Below, one piece after another: positions 45,711-58,410 of a DNA stretch of 64,000 bases. Source of the DNA: Panicum virgatum (lineage: Eukaryota; Streptophyta; Magnoliopsida; Poales; Poaceae); contig NC_053150.1 in NCBI RefSeq assembly GCF_016808335.1, positions 47,920,119 through 47,984,118 on the forward strand, read 5' to 3'. Position 1 is the stretch's first letter. Every line of letters begins with the position of its first letter. Below the pieces are notes generated by a model, which made no database searches, was not told where the DNA came from, and worked only from the letters and a program-made list of their open reading frames with translations. The translations under genes were made by a program, and so were the position numbers.

Positions 45711-46871
45711 CCGATGCCTCCATCCACCGTGCTGGTGCACCCCCGAAGACAAACAAGGGCGCCATGGCTTGGTCCTCCAGTTCCTCGGTTTCCACTTGAT
45801 GCCAGCGTGGTGCGGCCGATGAGAAGATGAAGAAGGCGGCGAGGTCGTCGCCGGCGTGGTGCAGACGATGAGAAGACGAAGAGGGCGGCGTGGTTGTCGC
45901 CGGCGTGGTGCAGACTGGGTGGCTCGCTTGACGACGATGTAGGCGAAGCTGTCGCCGGCGTGCTGCAGAGTCGTCAACGATGAGCAGGTCGATGGGGTCC
46001 TAATGGCTGGACTCCCGCTCCTCCTTCGCGAAAATAACCTCGTCTCGGGCACCGGCAGCAGCTTGACGATGATGGTTGCGGAGAGGATGAGCACATCTCT
46101 CGTGGCTTCCTCTCTCCTCCGCTCGTCAAGGCGAGCAAGACGTCGGCATCTCCGATAGATGGAGATCGCCTGGGGCCGGGGTGCACCTTCTCTTTGGCTC
46201 CTTCGCCTGGCTGCGCTCCCCCTGGAGAGGAAGAAGACCCTTGTACGTGAAGACCTCGTGGCCTTATATAGGCGAGGACTAGGGTAAGCGGCGGGAGTCC
46301 ACGATCTACGGAAGAGCCGCCATCCTGTTGAACTGAACGGTACGAGCTTCACGGGAGGATAATCTTGTTCTGTTGGAGAGTGCGTCGGCAACGAGCTGAG
46401 TAGATAAATATGAACGTGTTGATCACCTGGCCGCACGTGCGCTCTCTAAGCCGTGGGGCTAATCATGCGCCGGCCCACCTCTTTGTTGACACGTACACAA
46501 GATAAGAAAGCTAGCAACAGATGGACCAGCATCTCCCATGTTTAACTCCAATGTCTGGAATTTCACCATGTGCGCAGGACGCCATGCACAATGTATGCTG
46601 TCTGGTGGGCCAAAAAACGTACTGCATCTTGATTTTGTACACGTACAGGACGCCACACACAAGCATGCATGTGCTCCTATGCAATTAGCTTGTCATGCCA
46701 TGCGTGCGTGTACGTGAAGCCCATGAGATTGCTAGCTTCTTCTCTTTTCCTTGCTTCTTTTCTCTTGTTGCTTAAGAGATGTAACATAAATGATCCAGAT
46801 CAATCTCCGCAGCTTATTTGATCATATTTAAAAGATTTGTATCAAAATATTGTACAAAATCTCATCAAACA
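45711..46871 (-). repeat. 3' LTR of LARD-like element, second part
   Basis: It resumes after the copia insertion with the duplicated CCGAT (45711-45715), matches about 56227-57402 almost perfectly, and ends CTCATCAAACA. It contains the minus-strand TATA box CCTATATAAGG near 46264-46274. Confidence 0.9.
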
Positions 46872-46886
46872 AATGCCCCCCACCAA
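46872..46886 (-). other. polypurine tract of the LARD-like element
   Basis: The minus strand reads GGTGGGGGGCATT just before the TGTTTGATGAG start of the 3' LTR, confirming the minus orientation. Confidence 0.75.
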
Positions 46887-49800
46887 GTCGAGTTTTGAAT
46901 GCGAAGCAAATTCAAACTCAACTTGGTGAAAAACTGTTTTGATCAGTATGGCGCATTAGCAAAATATGCAGCCTGTGTTTTGTGGGAGTAACCTTGGCCT
47001 CCTCGTAAGCCTGGATGGTTGTTTGATGCGCAGACAGCTACCGCACGCTCTGCTAGCTTACGAGCTTATCATTGCTGGTGGCACCATAGAGGGTGCTGTA
47101 TCGTCACATGATCCCAGATATCGATCGTCCTTCGACCGCCACTGGTATGCTTCTCAGCTGGGCATCGAAGTCGTTTGGTTGCCGGCGTCGCTGGGCATGA
47201 CACGGAAGGAAAGCAGCGTTCCTCGTGGTCGCGATGCCATCGTGTGGGCCACTTAGCACACGCATGCAAAGGCTATTGAGATGTCGTGGCACGGGTTCTA
47301 TGTCCCTGTGTTGCCGCGGCAACCTGTGTACGCACAAGGAAGCCAGTCTCCATGTCCGCACGCTTGCGCCGCCATAGTGAGTGCTGATCTCGATGTCAGG
47401 CGCTTATCGCTGCAGACGGTCAATTAAATTACCATTGAGGTGGCGAGCCCTGGTCGCCCATTGCCACGACGCCCCGACTGCCGGAGCAGCGGCTAGGATG
47501 CTGTCATGTTATGTTTGCCAGGGATTGCAAGGTTGCCCGGCGGAGGCTGCATTGATGCTGCCCCTCTAGGGCACTGCCCAATGCGTACATGCACTTGCAG
47601 CTCGAGTACTTCACGCCCTGCCATGCATCCATGATTTTTCTAAGGATCATGTGGAAACTCATTTGTCCGGGTGATCGGATCCCAGGAAATTCACTTAACA
47701 TAAGGCACTACTAGTGCTCTTTTTCATTAGATTAGGATTTCATGGGCAAGTATACATTTGCTCCCATTCCAGTGAACTTCATTAGTCACTCTATTATATA
47801 TTTTAATTAGACACTCTCGTATACCTTCATGCTGGTATACAACACTAGAGCGTGGCTTCTCACCACAGCTACGTGTACACACATCATGGTCCCCGGATTG
47901 CCACCGAAGCTGAGTTGCTGGTGCGCTCGTACCGCCGCAGTGGTTGCCGCAGATTTGTTGACATGGAATCATCGTCGTCGTAGTACGAGCTATTGCCACA
48001 GCACCCGCGAGATCCTGGAGTCGCTGGGGCTGCCAAGCTGTTGGAATCAGCTGGGACGCTGCCGCTTGCACGTCCCGTCGTCGCCACAACACAGACGATT
48101 TCTAGCAGAGTTGCACCGTGCTTGCATGATGGTAGTGAGATCATCAGTGCTGGCGCCGGGTTTGCCAGGCAGCAGAAGTGTTGCTGCACCGCCCTGGCGG
48201 TCATAGCTGCAGAACGAGTTGGGGTTCGCCTATGGCGCTCTCGCGACGAGCCCTGAGGTCGACCGGTCATCGCTGCTGCACAAGCCAGGGCACGACACAT
48301 CAAAGTAGAGCCGTCGTCTGCACACTCGCTAGCTGCAGAGATGACGGTGAGCATGGTGGCCTGTGAGGAAGATTTCTGGTGGCGCTACAAAATTTCCAGC
48401 ATGCATGCCACGTTGAGATGCCCCTGCACATGTCAGCATGTAGGAGGAGGACAAAACAAAACAAGATAAAACCTGGAATAATAGATTCTATCTCGAGGTT
48501 GCTTAGCGAATGTTCATGCCAGCTTCAAAGGATACATTGGGATTTCCGTTGGAGCCGTGTAGCTGCTACGACATGTGCCAACAAGGTGCCCAGGATCGTC
48601 TTCAACTTGCAGTGAAAAATCATACCGCTTGGCGAAGAATTTTATCAACTCAGTCGCGACCACTTTGCTGCTGTGGTGCCAGCCGACTGAATTGAAGGGT
48701 TTCACAGTTTGGCGCTGTCCCGCATTGGCGCGCCGCACTGCTCCCATAAAAGCGAAGCGAAAGTCCTGCAACGCTTAAGAAAATAGCATACACGTCGCTT
48801 GTGCACGCTGGTTAGGCATGGAGAAAAAAAAACATAATGCAAGAGCTGGATTGAAATGAACACATTTTTGTTGGATTTTGGAAAAAATGTTGGCTCTCCC
48901 GCCGAGTGTTAGCTATAAGAGCAGCTTAGGATCGGACTGCCAAAGGACTGAGTCATCTGCTGCCGTATGATCATAGCGATGATGGGATCAACCTTGCCAC
49001 CTGAGTATATGTGACTGTGGACATCATGCTTCCACGACTCCGCTGGAGGTGATGTGAACTATGGCTTGAGTCTCCTTCACATTGAGTAATACCACAACCC
49101 GCTCATGCCCCTTGGCACAGAGACATAGGTATGGCTGCATTGATATTGGAGGCTATAGGATAAAGGCCGAGGGAATTTGCCATTACTTTTGCCGAGGATG
49201 GTGAACAGCAACCTTCCGCCTTCCACCGAGATCGAACTTGCTTAATGCTTGAGCTGGGGCCATCTTCTTTGGAGGCTCCTCACCATTTGGACTTGAGAAT
49301 TATCTTCTTGATTTTGATTTTTTTTACTTGATTTGGTCATCTTCTTTGGAGACCTCTTGAAACTTGGATCTTGATCTTGAAGCTTGCCACGATCTCAAGG
49401 GATTCGGAGAGCTGCCATTCACCTATGTGTGTCTAGGTGAATCCTCGCAGGCATTATTTTCTTTTAGTCCCTTGTTGTCACCTTCCAGGGATGGCAAGTG
49501 GCTGCACACTGAATGAAACTTGTGTTGCACCAGGTAGCCCTTTTCTTGCTCTTCTCCTATAGTCTTCCCTGGAGTGTGTTGCCCCCAGACCAAGAAGCGC
49601 GAGGGGCGTGGTCGCCTCGCTGCTCGGGAGTAACTCAAGTCGTTTTCCCACTACCTCTGGTAGAGCACGCTTGGCATGAGCCGTGCACAATGTGTGGAGG
49701 GGCGTCGGCTGCAACTCCACCTTGAATACTTCTAGACAAAGTCCTGTGGCAGTTCCAAACCTACACTGCAGCTGAACATTCCATGGGAGAGCCATTTGTC

Positions 49801-49919
49801 TTTATTTTGGACGCGTGAGGTCCATTTTTTTTTTGCAGGAAAAAAAACAACCAAGTGGTGCAACGGTGAATGCACTCTGATCATCTAAGAGGCAAAATGA
49901 TTTATGCAAAAAAAATATT

Positions 49920-51900
49920 GCAATGCTTGGATGAATGTAGGAGGTGTAGTCAGAATACCGTCGATAGTGTGGGTGACCGAGGAGATGTACTACTGCCCCC
50001 AGTGTTGGAAGTTACGCCGGAACATCATTGGTAGTGTAGTTGACCAAGGAGGCACAATGTTGCCCCCAGTGTTGAAGGTTACGCCGGAATGCCATCGGCG
50101 CTGTGTATGGTCGGGGCATGCCACCAGTTGCCTCCAGTGTCGATGCAGAAGGTCACGCCAGAATGTCATTGGCAGTGAAGATGGCCGATGAGGCACACTG
50201 TTGCCCCCAGTGTCGAAGGTTATGCCAGAATGCCATCGGCGCCGTGTATGGTTGAGGAAACGCTAGTTGCCTTCATTGTTGATGTAGAAGATCATGCCAG
50301 AATATTCATTGGCGGTGTAGAGAACAGGAAGCATGTTACTGCCCCAGTGTTGTTGGTGTAGATGATGATGCCAGGATGTCGTTGGCGATGTAGAGGATGA
50401 AGGAGCTATGCTGATGCTCCCAGTGTTGTAGATGTTGAAAAAGGCACCAAGACGCTATCGGCGGTGTAGGCGATCGAAGAGACATAGTGCAACCTTTTCT
50501 TGTGCCCGAGAAGCCACAGGTGGTGTAGGTAACCAAGGAGGTAAGGCACCACTCCTCATGTTGTCGGTGTAGAGGAAGATGCCGGGAAGCCGTCGGTGGT
50601 GTAGACGGACAAGGAGGTGAGGTGCCTCTCCTCGAGGCGTCGATGTTGATGAAAGCGCCGAGAAGCCATCGGCAGCGGAGACGGGCGAGGAGGTGAGGTA
50701 CCGCTCCTCGTGGCGTCGATGTTGATGAAAACGCCGAGAAGCCATCGGCAGTGGAGATGGGCGAGGAGGTGAGGTGTCGCTCCTTTGTTGTCGATGTAGA
50801 GAACCATGCCGGAACACCGTCGGCGGTGGAGACAAGGAGGCAATTCGCTGTTGCCTCCAGTGTTGTCGATGAAGAGGACCACACCGGAACGCCATCGGTG
50901 GTGGAGATGAGCGAGGGGGTTCGCTGCTGCCCCCAGTGTCATTGATGTAGAAGTCCACGCCGGAACGCGGTCGGCGGTGGAGACAAGGGAGGCAGTTTGC
51001 CGCTGCCCCCAGTGCTGTTGATGTAAAAGACTATGACGGAATGCCGTCGGCGGTGGAGATGAGTGAGGGGGTTCGCTGCTGTCCCCAGTGATGTCGACGA
51101 AGAGAACCGCACCAGAACACCGCCGATGGTGGAGATGAGCGAGGGGCCGGGGTTCGCTGCTGCCCCCAGTGATGTTGTGTTGATGTAGAAGACCACGCCG
51201 AAACGCCGCCGGCAGTGGAGATGAGCGAGAGGGTTTGCTGCTGCCCCCCGTGATGTCAATGAAGAGAACTGCACCGGAATGCCGCCGACGGTGGAGATGA
51301 GCGAGGGGGTTCGCTGCTGCCCCCAGTGCTGTTGTGTTGATGTAGAAGACCACGCCGAAACGCCGCCGGCGGTGAAGATGAGCGAGGGGGTTTGCTGCTG
51401 CCCCTAGTGATGTCGATGAAGAGGACCGCGCCGGAACGCCATCGCGGTGATGAGCAAAGGGGTTTCACTGCAGCCCATTGTGTTGATGACGAAGAAGATC
51501 ACGCCGGAACGCCATCAGCGGTGATGAGCAAAGGGGTACACTGCTGCCCCCATTGTTGATGTAGAATGTCACGCCAGAATGCCATCGGCGGTGATGATGA
51601 TTGAGGAGGTGAGACTCCGCTCTTGACGTGTTGATGTCGATGAAGTCGCCGAGATGCCATCAGCTGTGTAGATGATCGAAGAGGCATGGTGCTCTTCTCT
51701 TGTGTTGTTGATGCGGAGAAGACGCCAGAAGTGGTCGGCGATGTAGATGACCAATGAGGTGAGCTGCCACTCCTTGTGGCGTCGATGTCGGTGAAGGTGC
51801 CTGGAAGCCATCGGCTGTGTAGATGACTGGGGAGGTGAGGTGCTTGCCCCTTTGTTGTCAATGTAGATGACGATGACGGAAGAATGTCGGCGCCATAGGG
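49920..51900. repeat. minisatellite, about 75-80 bp units, in LARD internal region
   Basis: More than 20 diverged units contain GCCGGAACGCCATCGGCGG, a GAGATGAGCGAGG or GTAGATGACC segment, and GCTGCCCCCAGTG..GTTGATG. The density and regularity are highest at 50560-51470. The unit length varies, so frames shift between units. Confidence 0.85.
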
Positions 51901-52970
51901 CACCGGGGAACTATGCTATCACCCCAGTTGTGATTGATGTTGAAGGCAACGTCGGAAGAACATCAGCGTCGTAGGCGACCAAGGCGCAATGGTGCAGCCC
52001 CGGGTGTTGATGTAGAATGTGCCGCCGAAAGACCAACGACATCAGTCGGAGGCAGGGGAAAATGCCGTCTTGCTCCCTGGTGACGTCGATGTGGAAGACG
52101 ATGCTGGAAAACTTGCAATGCCTTGGGATTGGGGCAGTGGGGTCCTGCCCCCGGTGATGATCATGCTAGCCAAGCCGTCGGCTTGATGTGGACCTTAGCG
52201 CCGTCTCTTGTGACTACGGCAGCTTGGCGAAGTCTGGACCTGGCAGCCTGCTTGGGACGCCATCGGAGCAGTCATGGAGTGCATACCTTGGGGTGGGTGG
52301 TGTCGGGCAGCTTGAGGTAGCGTAGATGAAGGTGGAAGGCCGATTTGGCAATGTTTGGCGCAGTGCTCGTCTCCAGTTTGGCGGCGCTCATTCGACGTCA
52401 GGGCATCACCGCTGTGCGCGGCTTAGTCCAGGGCATCGCACGGCTACCTTCCTCCATGGATCTGATCATCTGAGCATCCCCCTATCTTCACGTGGACATC
52501 TCTGGCCGGCTGCTCCTTGCAGCGCTCGCTCTTTAGCCAGTGATGTTGCCGCCAATAGATATGGCAGCAGCAGCTTGATGCATGATGTAGATGAGGATGA
52601 AGGGGTCGAGGCAGGTGTCCGTCCGTCCTTCTCCACCCCTTGTTTGCTAATTTCACACAGCGCCATGCGGTGGCGACTGTCTTCGTGCGCCTCCGGCACT
52701 GTGTAGATGCAAGTCGAGGTAGCGGACCGATGCGTCGTGTCGCCGGTGTGGATGACACTATTCCTCTAGACGTTGAAGGTGCTTGCATCTCCATCGGGCT
52801 GGCTATAGCCATTGCCCGGAGGCATGTCCACCTGTGTGTTTTTATCGGGCTCCATGATTGAGCTCCAGCCTGCTTGCTTCTAGGCTTGTTAATTGGCTTG
52901 TGCTGGCTTATTAGGATGTGGCACTTGCATGCTTCATGCCGTTGATGGTGACGTCGTCCTAGCGCTGCCT

Positions 52971-53170
52971 TCATGGCAATGATGACGTCCAGCCGTTGCG
53001 AACGTGGCCTTCATGGCGGCGATGACGTCCATCCGTCATGGACGTGGCCTTCATGGCGGTGATGGTGTCCGGCCATCGCGGAGTGGCCTTCATGGTGGCG
53101 ATGAAGTCCAGCCGTCGCGGACGCAAGCTTCATGGCGGTGATGGTGTCCAGTCGTCGCGGACGCGCGCTG
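52971..53170. repeat. 40-bp tandem repeat, five units, in LARD internal region
   Basis: Units contain GGCGGTGATGGTGTCC, a GCCGTCGCGGACG-like middle and GGCCTTCAT. Spacing is 40 bp with a one-base change in one unit. It is unrelated to the larger minisatellite. Confidence 0.8.
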
Positions 53171-54039
53171 GATGCCACCATGGATGGTGTCCGATGGGAC
53201 GTCGGCGCATTGGAGGGTATCACTGCTGTGGATGGCGCTGTCGGCAAACGAGAGCAAGCTATTGACGGGGCCTCCAAGTCGGCCACCAGAGCTCAATTTG
53301 CCTTCTGTGCCGGTACGTGTCCTGATGAACGACACAGTTTGGCACTCTGCAGCCGTTGCTTGCTGACAAGGACGTCCACTCGCAGAGGTCGATGGCGACG
53401 TCCTCGCTACCCGGTGTCGATGAGCTCATCCATGGCTGTAGCGTAGGAGCTCCGTTGATGGCGTGGCGGCGACTCTGATTGCAGTGTTGTGGCGGCTTCT
53501 ATAAATGGTATGGTCTCCGCCCATGCAGCACTACAGCGCCGTGGAACTTGGACTTGGGCAAGGCCACCTCTCCAACTAGCAAGCACGTCCACTAGCTAGG
53601 CGTGGCTAGCAGCTACTTGCTTCATCATCCGTCCCTCACTCCACGTGTGCAACCTGAAAGAGAGAAAAAAAATCTCACCAGACGCGAGTGCCATGCTTGC
53701 TTTCTCCACATCAGCTGTGGCTCTGCATGGGTTCGGTGCCAAGAACTGAGGGACGGCCTCAGCGCCAATAGAACGACAGCCTAGGCAACGTGGACGCGCA
53801 ACACTTGGCTCTTGGCAGCATCAGTGAGGTCCCTTGCCCGCTGGAGCGAGCAGCTTGAACTCGAATATGTGCACCACTTGGACCTCAGCGGCACATCAGA
53901 AGATCCTCGCAAGAAGGAGGACTTTCCTTCTTATCTGGGCCGCTCTATGCCGAACATCCATCATGCAAAATTTATTAATTGGAGAACAATGAAGACGAAT
54001 TCGACGAACACTACGCAGCAGAGATGGGAGGAGAACCAT

Positions 54040-54058
54040 GTCCCACTGGGCGTGCCAA
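54040..54058 (-). other. primer-binding site of the LARD-like element
   Basis: Minus-strand TTGGCACGCCCAGTGGGAC, two bases inside the 5' LTR. The same form is familiar from grass gypsy elements; the cognate tRNA was not identified with certainty. Confidence 0.7.
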
Positions 54059-54060
54059 TT

Positions 54061-57000
54061 TGTTTGGGGAGAAAAATACCCAAGGGGGTTTCCTCTACAC
54101 GCGGGGGAAAATAAATTGCGGGCGTGCCAGTGTATATAGAAAATACACAATAAACAAAGATACAGGAACACAAGCTTTATTCGTATTTTATAAAATACAA
54201 ATACAGATTCCCGTGTACAAGTGTGCGCTCCATATCCTGCCATTGGGCAGATCTGACTTGGGCGATAGTGGTCTTCTGGCTCCCGGGGCCTCGAAAAGCT
54301 CCCGGTTAATTACCTCCGCAAGACTAGCTTGCCGGAGTACCTCCGATTAAGCTGCCGTGGTCGTCGTCTTCGGTCTTCGCTTCACATTCTCCATACATGA
54401 TGATGGTTGTGGTGTAGATGTGGGCGTCGGCGTCATCCATGGCCTCGTCGGTGTCCATGAGCTGGTGTAGCGCAGCTGGAGCATCAGCAGCGCCCGCCCG
54501 TGTCGTTCGGCCTCATCGGTCTCGAACGGTGGAGTAGTCATAGTAGTCGCAGATAACCGATGCGTGGAGAAGACTTGAAGCTGGACCGAGTCGATGTCGT
54601 GGCGGCTTGGTCGTCGAGACGTGCGGCCTCTGAGTAGCTTGATGGAGTGATGGCAAAGCATCTACACATGGATGTAGCTTGCTCTGTGGCGCACGTACAG
54701 GTGCATGCGGTAGCTTATTAGCTTCTCGTACATCCATGTGCACTTATTAGCTTCTCGTACATGTGCACTTGTGAGGGCGACAACGTGTACAGTATCTTGC
54801 ATGCGAGCGAACGTATAGGCGCCGAGGTGCAGATCCATCCGGCTGCTCCATACGGTTTCTTGGGTCATCGGCATGATGGCGTCCTGCGGCGGCTCTTCAT
54901 CACGGCGTCGCTTCTCATCCTGCCATCTTTGCGGCGACGGCGTCATCGGGTGAATGCCGGCTTGAACGGGCGGCGTCAGTCATGCCGCCAGCCTCAGCGT
55001 CTTCATGGCGGCATAGTGGTCGGGTCGATGCCGGGCTTGAACATGAAGCGCCAGTCGTGCCGCCGTCGCACCTCGGTGTCTTCGTGGTGGCGTAGTCGTC
55101 GGTCGATGCCGGGCTTGAACATGAAGCGCCGGTCGTGCCGCCGTCGCGCCTCAGCGTCCCCACAATGGCGCAGTTGTCGTCAGTCGATGCCAGGCTTGAA
55201 GGTGAAGTGCCAGCCTCGCCATGCCGCGCCTCGGCGTCCTCACAGCAGCCCCGTCATCGTCATCATCGGCCGCTCGTAGAAGGCCATGTTGGTGCTGTCG
55301 TTCTGTGGCTCCTCGTGGGCGAGGATAACATCTGCTTCAGCGCCGTGCAACGTTCCGGCCGCTGCTCTTCCAACCCGGCTCCGTGAGCGGACATCCAGCT
55401 ATCCATGCCTGCAGCCAGATGGACGTGAGGATGATGGGCATGAGGGGTGTTGTCGCTCCACTGGCGGCCGAGCCGGATGTAGTCGATGACGAGGGGTGCC
55501 GCTGCTCTGCTGGCGGCCGAGCCGAGGTGGTCGTCAACGCTGAGGGCAGTCGCTGGTCTGCCGGCGGCCGAGCCGAGATGGTCGTCGACAACGAGGGGTG
55601 CCGCTGCTCTGCCGGAGGCCGAGACGAGGTGGGGTCGTCGACGATGCATGGCGGAGAGTTGGACGATGTCGATGAAACGTCATGGCCGCATATCGTGGGC
55701 GAAGTGGAGGATCCGTGGAGGCAAGACGTCAACACACATATGCAATTTGCTTCTCTGGTGGGCACACCTACGTGCATGCTCCTGTACATGAATGCTCTTA
55801 TGCGTATGTCTCTGCCGTCGGTGTGTTGGTCTGCCGTCGGTGTGTTGGCATCTTGCGACAGCCCTTCGTCATGGAGTCGTCGCAGTCTGGTCCCGGCATC
55901 TTTGCGACAGTCGGCACAGCGGCGGTGTCATCGTCCTCGTTGACGCCGGCCGCTTGGCGTGCAGCGCCGGCCTCATCACGTCGTGCCTCAATGTCGTCGT
56001 CGGTGCGGCGCCGGACTTCAGTAGCTTCGCGGCGCCGTTGTCGTCGGCGACTCTGTAGTCGGACCTCGACGCGCAGCGTGGGTCTTGCCGCCGGCTGCCT
56101 CAGTGTCTTCGTGGCGCCGTCGTTGTCGGCTAGCAGCCGGGCTAGATGGTGCGGCGGGGTGTCGTCGCGGCGCCGTCGTCGTTGTCGGTCGGCAGCCAGG
56201 CTCGATGGTGCGGCGGGGTGTCGTCGTAGCCGATGCCTCCATCCACCGTGCTGGTGCACCCCCGAAGACGAACAAGGGCGCCATGGCTTGGTCCTCCAGT
56301 TGGTCCTCCAGTTCCTCGGTTTCCACTTGATGCCAGCGTGGTGCGGCCGATGAGAAGATGAAGACGGCGGCGAGGTCGTCGCCGGCGTGGTGCAGACGAT
56401 GAGAAGACGAAGAGGGCGGCGTGGTCGTCGCCGGCGTGGTGCAGACTGGGCGGCTCGCTTGACGACGATGTAGGCGAAGCTGTCGCCGGCGTGCTGCAGA
56501 GTCGTCAACGATGAGCAGGTCGATGGGGTCCTAATGGCTGGACTCCCGCTCCTCCTTCGCGAAAATAACCTCGTCTCGGGCACCGGCAGCAGCTTGACGA
56601 TGATGGTTGCGGAGAGGATGAGCACATCTCTCGTGGCTTCCTCTCTCCTCCGCTCGTCAAGGCGAGCAAGACGTCGGCATCTCCGATAGATGGAGATCGC
56701 CTGGGGCCGGGGTGCACCTTCTCTTTGGCTCCTTCGCCTGGCTGCGCTCCCCCTGGAGAGGAAGAAGACCCTTGTACGTGAAGACCTCGTGGCCTTATAT
56801 AGGCGAGGACTAGGGTAAGCGGCGGGAGTCCACGATCTACGGAAGAGCCGCCATCCTGTTGAACTGAACGGTACGAGCTTCACGGGAGGATAATCTTGTT
56901 CTGTTGGAGAGTGCGTCGGCAACGAGCTGAGTAGATAAATATGAACGTGTTGATCACCTGGCCGCACGTGCGCTCTCTAAGCCGTGGGGCTAATCATGCG

Positions 57001-57402
57001 CCGGCCCACCTCTTTGTTGACACGTACACAAGATAAGAAAGCTAGCAACAGATGGACCAGCATCTCCCATGTTTAACTCCAATGTCTGGAATTTCACCAT
57101 GTGCGCAGGACGCCATGCACAATGTATGCTGTCTGGTGGGCCAAAAAACGTACTGCATCTTGATTTTGTACACGTACAGGACGCCACACACAAGCATGCA
57201 TGTGCTCCTATGCAATTAGCTTGTCATGCCATGCGTGCGTGTACGTGAAGCCCATGAGATTGCTAGCTTCTTCTCTTTTCCTTGCTTCTTTTCTCTTGTT
57301 GCTTAAGAGATGTAACATAAATGATCCAGATCAATCTCCGCAGCTTATTTGATCATATTTAAAAGATTTGTATCAAAATATTGTATAAAATCTCATCAAA
57401 CA
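54061..57402 (-). repeat. 5' LTR of LARD-like element (3342 bp, uninterrupted)
   Basis: The complete copy runs from TGTTTGGGG to CATCAAACA. The minus-strand TATA box is at about 56795-56803, roughly 600 bp into the LTR. Downstream R/U5 is unusually long (over 2.5 kb), GC-rich and full of minisatellite blocks. Compared with the left LTR it lacks one 51-bp unit and has a 12-bp duplication (TTGGTCCTCCAG near 56300). Confidence 0.9.
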
Positions 57403-57407
57403 GTCAC
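57403..57407. other. target-site duplication GTCAC, right copy
   Basis: It is identical to 30486-30490. The following TCTGGAG (57408-57414) completes the interrupted DUF1997 exon and is followed by a GT splice donor. Confidence 0.95.
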
Positions 57408-58287
57408 TCTGGAGGTGTGCTTATTGCATTCAGTATTCGGCACTACATTGTATTTTATGGCATAACATCTACTTCGCGCCGTGTTTGGTTTGGGGTGTAA
57501 AAGTTTTCGCGAAAACTTTTTGGCCCTTTGACCACTAATTTAGAGTATTAAATAAAGTCTAATTACAAAACCACCTCCACAACCCCCCGTGTAAATCGCG
57601 AGACGAATCTAATGAGGCCTTTGACCGCATGATTAGAGGATGGTACTGTAGCATTACTGTGGCAAATGATCAACTAATTACCGCCATTAGATTCGTTTCG
57701 AAAAGTTACATCCATCCTTTAAAAGATTTTGCAAATAGACTTCATTTAGATTTTTTTCTCGGGAAACGTGCGCGTAAAAATTACTGTAGTAACCAAACAC
57801 CGCCCGAATGAGCAAATTCGTTCCATTCTGGTTGTGAAGTTTCATCCTTTTTTTTTGGTCAAGAGAATAGTTAAAACTGATTGGTATGTTGATTGCAATT
57901 TGCAGGTCTACACTAAGCCGTTCAGCATGCTTCCATTGTCAGCAGTGGAGAAACCAGGCAACCTGTATGTAGGCCTTTTTGCTGCATCGTTCAGATTTCC
58001 AAAAATCCACAAAGAACAAACTCTAAAAGAGAATACCAGCGCCCACTTGAATCTTCTCTTATTAAAATTAGCTTTGAAAGACCCTGCCTAGACGCTTTAC
58101 CAGTGGAATACATAATGAATACATAATGCATCTCAAATTATGCCGGCTTACTCGATCTGATACTTGCACTGAATTTTATTTCAGATTGATGCAAGGCCTG
58201 CTGGACAGGCTTGTTCCCGTGCTGGGGGAGCAGCTGCTGAGGGAGTACCATTCCTGGGTCCAGCAGCAGCCTGAAGCTTCTTCATGA
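57408..58287 (+). pseudogene. DUF1997 family gene, 3' part (end of exon 3, exons 4 and 5)
   Basis: 57408-57414 are the last seven bases of exon 3. Intron 57415-57905 contains a MITE. Exon 4 is 57906-57964 (VYTKPFSMLPLSAVEKPGN) and exon 5 is 58185-58287, ending PEASS and TGA. Joined with the left part, skipping the insertion and one GTCAC, the exon phases agree throughout, for a gene of 269 codons including the stop. The segment around YTKPF, SAVEKPGN and DRLVPVL is the conserved C-terminal part of DUF1997. Without the LTR insertion the gene would look normal. As it stands the 3' exons could be reached only by splicing out nearly 27 kb. Confidence 0.9.
57476..57804. mobile_element. MITE in the DUF1997 intron
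   Basis: Terminal inverted repeats GTGTTTGGTT (57481-57490) and AACCAAACAC (57791-57800) bound an AT-rich, non-coding stretch of about 320 bp with ATTAGATTCG-type internal motifs found in common grass MITEs of the hAT or PIF type. The flanks both contain CGCC, so the exact ends and target duplication are uncertain. Confidence 0.7.
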
Positions 58288-58410
58288 TGTAGAGGGAGCC
58301 GACGCACGATTCTCCGATGCCTCGAGCATTTCATGCTTGGAGGTGGATGGCATTGGGGATGGTTCGGCTGGTTCCCAGGGCTGTGGGAATCCATGTGGGG
58401 ATGGTTCATA

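Larger units (their letters stand above)
46887..54039 (-). other. internal region of LARD-like element without coding capacity
   Basis: About 7.2 kb with no gag, RT, RNase H or integrase motif on either strand. The longest open stretches are repeat-derived. Parts at 47000-49900 and 51900-52970 are unique-looking and fairly GC-rich; no host-gene fragment was recognised in them. Minisatellite blocks occupy much of 49900-51900 and 52970-53170. Confidence 0.7.
30491..57402 (-). mobile_element. large non-autonomous LTR retrotransposon (LARD-like), carrying a nested copia element
   Basis: Termini are TGTTTGGGG (30491) and ATCAAACA (57402), flanked by GTCAC on both sides. Orientation is minus: LTR TATA boxes (CCTATATAAGG), an AATAAA signal near the U5-side end, a primer-binding site at 54040-54058 and a polypurine tract at 46872-46886 all agree. 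The left (3') LTR is 30491-32716 plus 45716-46871; the right (5') LTR is 54061-57402. The internal region (46872-54060, 7.2 kb) has no gag, protease, RT or integrase. Without the nested element it is about 13.9 kb. Its proteins must come from an autonomous partner, probably a gypsy element judging by LTR and primer-site style. LTR differences counted by eye are around 1-1.5%. Confidence 0.88.

Noticed and set aside
50556..51353. 265-codon minus-strand ORF in the LARD interior
   Set aside because: It is only a translation of the 75-80-bp minisatellite; units change frame and there is no conserved domain.
55798..56967. 389-codon minus-strand ORF in the LARD 5' LTR (and its truncated twin at 45675-46436)
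   Set aside because: It runs straight through the LTR TATA box and the minisatellites, is Arg/Pro/Ser-rich low complexity, and has no domain. GC-rich sequence gives such ORFs by chance.
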